In this document: in pieces, positions 60,172 to 64,000 of the stretch
Layout of the letters: every line of letters starts with the position of its first letter
Numbering within the stretch: the stretch's first letter is position 1
Assembly (NCBI GenBank): GCA_963751955.1
Contig: CAVVWM010000011.1
Location: 620,001-684,000, forward strand
Source of the DNA: JABDIY01 sp963751955
GTDB lineage: Bacteria > Actinomycetota > Acidimicrobiia > Acidimicrobiales > SZUA-35
Direction of reading: 5' to 3'
Length of the DNA stretch: 64,000 nt
The notes under the pieces: model-generated
Databases searched by the model: none
What the model was told of the DNA's origin: nothing
The model's input: only the letters and a program-made list of their open reading frames with translations
Made by a program: the position numbers and the translations under genes

Positions 60172-61254
60172 TCAGCCGGCATAGTGCACCCAGAGCGCCG
60201 TTGGCACTTCGTCGATGATTTCACCGTCGCCGCCATCGAGAATAACTATGCGGTCGGTCGAGTAATCATACCCTTGCCAATCCTCACCTTCGGGGACAAG
60301 GCCCACAAACACGCGGTCGCCGTCGTAGTCGAGAGAGGAGATGGGTGTGCCGAACTCTCTACCCCAAAGCGCCTGGCCACTTGTCGTGTCTCGCATGCGG
60401 ATCGACATTCGAGGAGCCGACGCCCAACCGCCCGCATAGATGCCCTGCAGTGCCCTTGAAGCGTCGGCGTTGTAGAGCTGCGAGCTCACGATGTCATCAC
60501 CGTTCAGTTTGAGCCCTGACTCGTTGAAGAAGTCGGCGTTCCCCTCTGCATCGCCGTGGAAGGTGAAGACCCGGCCCGAAACTCGCTCCACTCCCCACGA
60601 TTCGGAGTCGCCTCCATAACCCCTGAACGAGGCGATTGGTTGGCTTGAGCCGTTACTACATTCGACTGCGGAGGCTGGGATCTCCACCCGATCCTCTTTG
60701 CTGAAGTCCAATTCCTCGCCGTCCCAGTCCCACGGCCGCTCGACGCCGGCCACGAGTGACCCGTTGGGCCGCTCGGTCACGTGGTGGATGTCCCATTCGT
60801 CAAACTCACAGACTGTTGTCCAATCGAAAGTGGCTGCAACCGACCTGACGAACGACGTCGTCCCATCCTGATCGTCAAAGGACGACTCGTCCCAATACAG
60901 GAACTTGCCGTCGGTCCAGGGCCACACGTCGGACTTTCGAACGGCCACTCCCTCAGCAACCGCGACGAAGTCAGAGCCATCGGCAACAAGCAGACGGTCC
61001 ACGTCCAGCGCAGCCGCCAGCTCCTCAACATCTTGGTTGGAGTGACTGGGAGGCAGGACATACGACTCGGCGCCATCCTCGCTCGTGGAGACGGAGCTGG
61101 TCCGCACCTGGGTCGCAGTAGTTGTTGAAGTCACATCCTCGGCGGCCGAGGTCGCGCGCGCTGCCACAGTTTCGGTTGGGCCAGCTGTCGAGCCCGAACC
61201 CGTACACCCCACGACAAGCATGGCTGTTGCGGCCACCAACGTTCGAACCGACAT
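60172..61254 (-). CDS. Thr/Ser-rich lipoprotein of unknown function
   Basis: A 360-residue lipoprotein with a signal ending in LVVGC at residue 17 and a linker of about 45 Ser/Thr residues. It ends in a folded part with Trp/Asp-rich segments (KSDVWPWTDGKFLYWDESSF; DEWDIHHVTERPNGSLVAGV). Repeated GxVxxF/TxxxG patterns (RVSGRVFTFHGDAEGNADFF; RIVILDGGDGEIIDEVPTAL) suggest a beta-propeller. I do not recognise the family and see no catalytic motif. It is separated from gatB by 79 bp on the same strand and is unlikely to be functionally linked to it. Confidence 0.7.
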   Translation of the reverse strand: MSVRTLVAATAMLVVGCTGSGSTAGPTETVAARATSAAEDVTSTTTATQVRTSSVSTSEDGAESYVLPPSHSNQDVEELAAALDVDRLLVADGSDFVAVAEGVAVRKSDVWPWTDGKFLYWDESSFDDQDGTTSFVRSVAATFDWTTVCEFDEWDIHHVTERPNGSLVAGVERPWDWDGEELDFSKEDRVEIPASAVECSNGSSQPIASFRGYGGDSESWGVERVSGRVFTFHGDAEGNADFFNESGLKLNGDDIVSSQLYNADASRALQGIYAGGWASAPRMSIRMRDTTSGQALWGREFGTPISSLDYDGDRVFVGLVPEGEDWQGYDYSTDRIVILDGGDGEIIDEVPTALWVHYAG

Positions 61255-61333
61255 GCCACAAGTATCGCACCGGGCGCCCGGCCGGCTTGACCGAGAAAAG
61301 CTATATCGGTCCTCGCAGAGGGGTGGGACCGCG

Positions 61334-62741
61334 TTAGGAGGTCTTCTTTGACTCGAGGAGCTGGTTGATCACTTTGCCGTCCGCTTGACCCTTGGTGGCT
61401 TTCATCAGCTGCCCGGTGAAGAAACCCTGGAGCTTTGCTTCCCCTTCACAGAAACGGCTCCACTCGTCGGGATTGTCAGCGATGACCCGGTCCAACATTC
61501 CCTCCAGCTCGTCGGTGTCCATTGCCTCAAACCCTTTTGCGGCCGTTATGTCCTCGGCCTGCCCACCGTGTTCGATCATCTCCTGGAGCACCGTCTTGGC
61601 CTGCGTGGATGTCAGCGCGCCAGAGGTCTCCATTCGAACTACTCCAGCAAGGCCGTCGGCGGTGAGTTCTCCCAGAGCGTCGGGATCGATGTTGTTGGCA
61701 GCATGAACCAAAGCTTTGGTGAGATCGGCGCCCGAGGACACCGAATCGGAAACCAACAAACCCAATCCGCGGGCGATCACTGTGCCGGCAAGTTCTGCAT
61801 CGGCGCCCACGTCGACCCACTCGGCCCGTAGTTGGGCTGGAAGTATGGGCAGGGATGATCTGATCTCTTCGATCCATTCGGCGGAGGGATCGACCACCAC
61901 CAAATCAGGGTCGGCGAAGTACCGGTAATCCTCGGCCTCTTCCTTGGAACGACCCGGCTGGGTTTTGCCCGCTTCCTCATCCCAGTGGCGGGTCTCCTGG
62001 ATCGGGCGCTCGCCGTTCTCGTACAGCCGGATATGACGCTTCGCCTCGTATGCGATCGCACGGCCCAGGGATCGAAGCGAGTTCACGTTCTTAACTTCAC
62101 AGCGGGTCCGAAGCTCATCGGATCCCGCCGGCCGCACCGACACATTGGCGTCTACCCGCAACGAGCCTTCTTCCATCTTTCCGTCGGACGCACCGACTGC
62201 GACCAACGCAGCCCGAATCTCCTGAACGTACGCCTTTGCGTCTTCCGCGTTTGCGAAGGTCGGGGTGGCTGACGATTTCGAGCAGCGGCACCCCCGCCCG
62301 GTTGTAGTCGACGAGGGAGTAGTCAGCCCCAGTGATCCGCCCGGTGGAACCGATGTGGGTGCTCTTACCGGTGTCTTCTTCAAGGTGGGCCCGCTCCACA
62401 CGGATCCGGGTTCCGTTCGGGAGATCTACGTGGCCGTCGGTGTTGAGCGGCAAATCGTATTGGCTTATCTGGTAGTCCTTGGGCATGTCCGGATAGAAGT
62501 AGTTCTTACGAGCGAATACGCAGCGATTGATGCGGCAGTTCAGAGCGAGCCCGACCCGGATTCCTAATTCGATCGCTTTCTCATTGACTACTGGCAACGT
62601 GCCGGGCAGACCGAGACACACTGGATGAACGTTGGTGTTGGGCTCTCCCCCGAACTCGTTTCGGGCCGGGGAGAACATCTTCGACGCTGTCGCAAGTTCA
62701 GCATGAACCTCAAGGCCAATAACCGTTTCCCACGTGGTCAT
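61334..62741 (-). CDS. gatB: Aspartyl/glutamyl-tRNA amidotransferase subunit B, broken by a one-base insertion
   Basis: GatB is the kinase subunit of GatCAB, which amidates Glu-tRNAGln (and Asp-tRNAAsn). The N-terminal frame carries WETVIGLEVHAELATASKMF, NYFYPDMPKDYQISQYD and PLLEIVSHPDLR; the second frame carries NAEDAKAYVQEIRAALVAVG and the tRNA-binding tail domain (FFTGQLMKATKGQADGKVIN). Removing one A of the triplet at 62250-62252 joins them to give 468 residues, the normal length. As GatCAB is essential where GlnRS is missing, the break is most likely a homopolymer sequencing error. ATG 62741 is preferred over the GTG at 62750. It is 40 bp downstream of gatA. Confidence 0.93.
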
Positions 62742-62781
62742 CGCTTCCACCCGCCTTCGGGGCGTCTCCAGTCCATGTGCA

Positions 62782-64000
62782 TCATGCTGCTAACTCCAGG
62801 ACGGCAGCGGCCCGGAAGATAGCTGGTTCTCCCAACATCGGACCCATTATCTGGATGCCGACGGGCAGGTCGTTGGCGCCGGTGCGGAACGGTACAGAGA
62901 TAGCAGGGTGACCCGCCAGGTTCGACGGAATCGTACAAACGTCGTTCAGATACATCGCAAGCGGGTCCGATTTCGCGCCGAAAGGAAACGCAACACACGG
63001 CGAGGTTGGCGACAGCAACACATCGAACCTTTCGTACGCGGTGTTGAAGTCGTTGATGATCAACGTTCGAACACGCTGCGCCTTGCCGTAGAAAGCGTCG
63101 TAGTAACCGGCCGACAATGCGTAGGTGCCGAGCATGATTCGACGCTTCACCTCGGCACCAAATCCAGCTGTTCGGGTGGCAATCATCATGTCGACGGTGC
63201 TGGTGCCTTCGGTCACCCGATTGCCGTACCGGACTCCGTCGTACCGTGCCAGATTGCTGGAGGCCTCGGCCGGCGCAATGAGGTAGTACGCAGACAGCCC
63301 ATAGATCATCGATGGCAGGCTCACCTCCTCAACGGTGGCGCCGGCGGCGGCAAGTGCTTCTGCCGCCTCGCGAGTGCGGGCCAACACCTCGGGCTCGAAA
63401 CCTTCGATGCCGTCGCCCATCATCTCGGCTATCACGCCAACCCGCAGGCCGTCAGCGCCCTGTTTCAAGGCGTCGATGGTGTTGGGAACCGGTTCTGGGA
63501 TGCTGGTGGAATCCCGGGCATCGTGGCCAGCGATCGTTTCGAAGGCCATCGCGGCGTCGGCAACGGTGGTGGTGAACGGCCCAATCTGATCGAGTGAGCT
63601 CGCAAATGCGATGAGCCCGTAGCGGCTGACGGCACCGTAGGTGGGCTTGAGACCAACAGTTCCGCACAACGCCGCAGGCTGCCGGATTGACCCACCGGTG
63701 TCCGAACCAAAGCTCAAAGGAACCATCTCTGCTGCCACGGCTGCTGCTGAACCACCGCTCGATCCACCAGGAACAAGGTTGGTATCGAGCGGATTCCTCG
63801 TTGCGCCGAATGCCGAGTTCTCGGTGCTCGATCCCATCGCGAATTCATCGAGGTTGGTCTTGCCAACCAGAACGGCCCCGGCGGCGTTTAACCGTTCAAC
63901 CACGGTGGCGTCGTACGGAGGCTTCCACCCGTCAAGAATTCGACTCGAACATGTTGTGGGAATTCCCGACGTACACATGTTGTCCTTCAGGGCAACCGGC
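62782..64000 (-). CDS. gatA: Glutamyl-tRNA(Gln) amidotransferase subunit A (cut at right edge)
   Basis: GatA is the amidase subunit that frees ammonia from glutamine for GatB. The Ser-cisSer-Lys triad context is visible: GKTNLDEFAMGSSTENSAFG, PGGSSGGSAAAVAAEM and SDTGGSIRQPAALCGTVGL; the first triad Lys falls within the final codons of the window (VALKDN). The C-terminal side, with SPTSPCVAFPFGAKSDPL and LPVGIQIMG, is complete to the stop at 62782. About 70-80 N-terminal residues lie beyond 64000. gatC is expected upstream, outside the window. Confidence 0.95.
   Translation of the reverse strand, partial: PVALKDNMCTSGIPTTCSSRILDGWKPPYDATVVERLNAAGAVLVGKTNLDEFAMGSSTENSAFGATRNPLDTNLVPGGSSGGSAAAVAAEMVPLSFGSDTGGSIRQPAALCGTVGLKPTYGAVSRYGLIAFASSLDQIGPFTTTVADAAMAFETIAGHDARDSTSIPEPVPNTIDALKQGADGLRVGVIAEMMGDGIEGFEPEVLARTREAAEALAAAGATVEEVSLPSMIYGLSAYYLIAPAEASSNLARYDGVRYGNRVTEGTSTVDMMIATRTAGFGAEVKRRIMLGTYALSAGYYDAFYGKAQRVRTLIINDFNTAYERFDVLLSPTSPCVAFPFGAKSDPLAMYLNDVCTIPSNLAGHPAISVPFRTGANDLPVGIQIMGPMLGEPAIFRAAAVLELAA

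Overview
The window is a dense stretch of moderately GC-rich chromosome (about 60% by eye) with no rRNA, tRNA, CRISPR array, transposase or phage gene that I could see. The gene set fits Actinomycetota, most likely an Acidimicrobiia-type lineage (Ilumatobacter/Microthrix-like). The signs are a long-form serA with an intervening domain before ACT, DUF4032 and DUF4349 proteins, a BON-OmpA protein resembling mycobacterial OmpATb, and many lipoproteins with Thr/Ser-rich linkers. The taxonomy is inferred from family content, not from a marker-gene comparison.

Layout. 1-9.5 kb: the N-terminus of an RND efflux pump, leuCD, a beta-propeller lipoprotein, serA, a renalase-like flavoprotein, a methyltransferase and a DUF4032 protein. 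9.5-21.3 kb, mostly minus strand: S9 peptidase, aspartate-type aminotransferase, msrB, a 2-oxoglutarate/Fe(II) oxygenase, a cyclophilin, a lipoprotein, metY, an enoyl-CoA hydratase, glpD, then hpt (plus strand) and a VOC protein. 21.4-25 kb: an ilvB-ilvN-ilvC operon preceded by a leader peptide and terminator that read as a branched-chain amino-acid attenuator. 25-30.2 kb: an OmpATb-like gene split by an in-frame TGA, an alpha/beta hydrolase, a second metY and a 3-hydroxyacyl-CoA dehydrogenase. 30.25-31.18 kb: a gene-poor tract packed with stable hairpins, a candidate unrecognised structured RNA. 31.2-43.6 kb: a helicase, a NamZ-like lipoprotein, ilvD, a YdcF protein, a thioredoxin/CcdA-like pair, DUF4349, TerC, an M1 peptidase and a nucleotidyltransferase. 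43.6-54.2 kb: lon, a YihY-family protein, a dienelactone-hydrolase-like protein, a five-gene ABC/ABC/MATE export operon and a DUF952-GNAT fusion. 54.3-64 kb: an ECF sigma factor with a membrane SH3 partner, lipoproteins, a 112-bp tandem repeat, a secreted DUF4214-hydrolase, gatB and gatA.

How the genes work together. Much of the window is amino-acid metabolism: leucine (leuCD), isoleucine/valine (ilvBNC, ilvD), serine (serA), transamination (aspC-like) and homocysteine formation (two metY). A second theme is the cell envelope: lipoproteins, a muramidase-like protein, an LAS-type peptidase-like lipoprotein and thiol redox transfer.

Quality caveat. Six genes need exactly one base added or removed to restore one family-length protein (aspC, metY2, the 3-hydroxyacyl-CoA dehydrogenase, one ABC permease, the DUF4214-hydrolase and gatB), and one gene has an in-frame stop. 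gatB is normally indispensable in this group, so most of these look like residual sequencing or assembly errors rather than decay.
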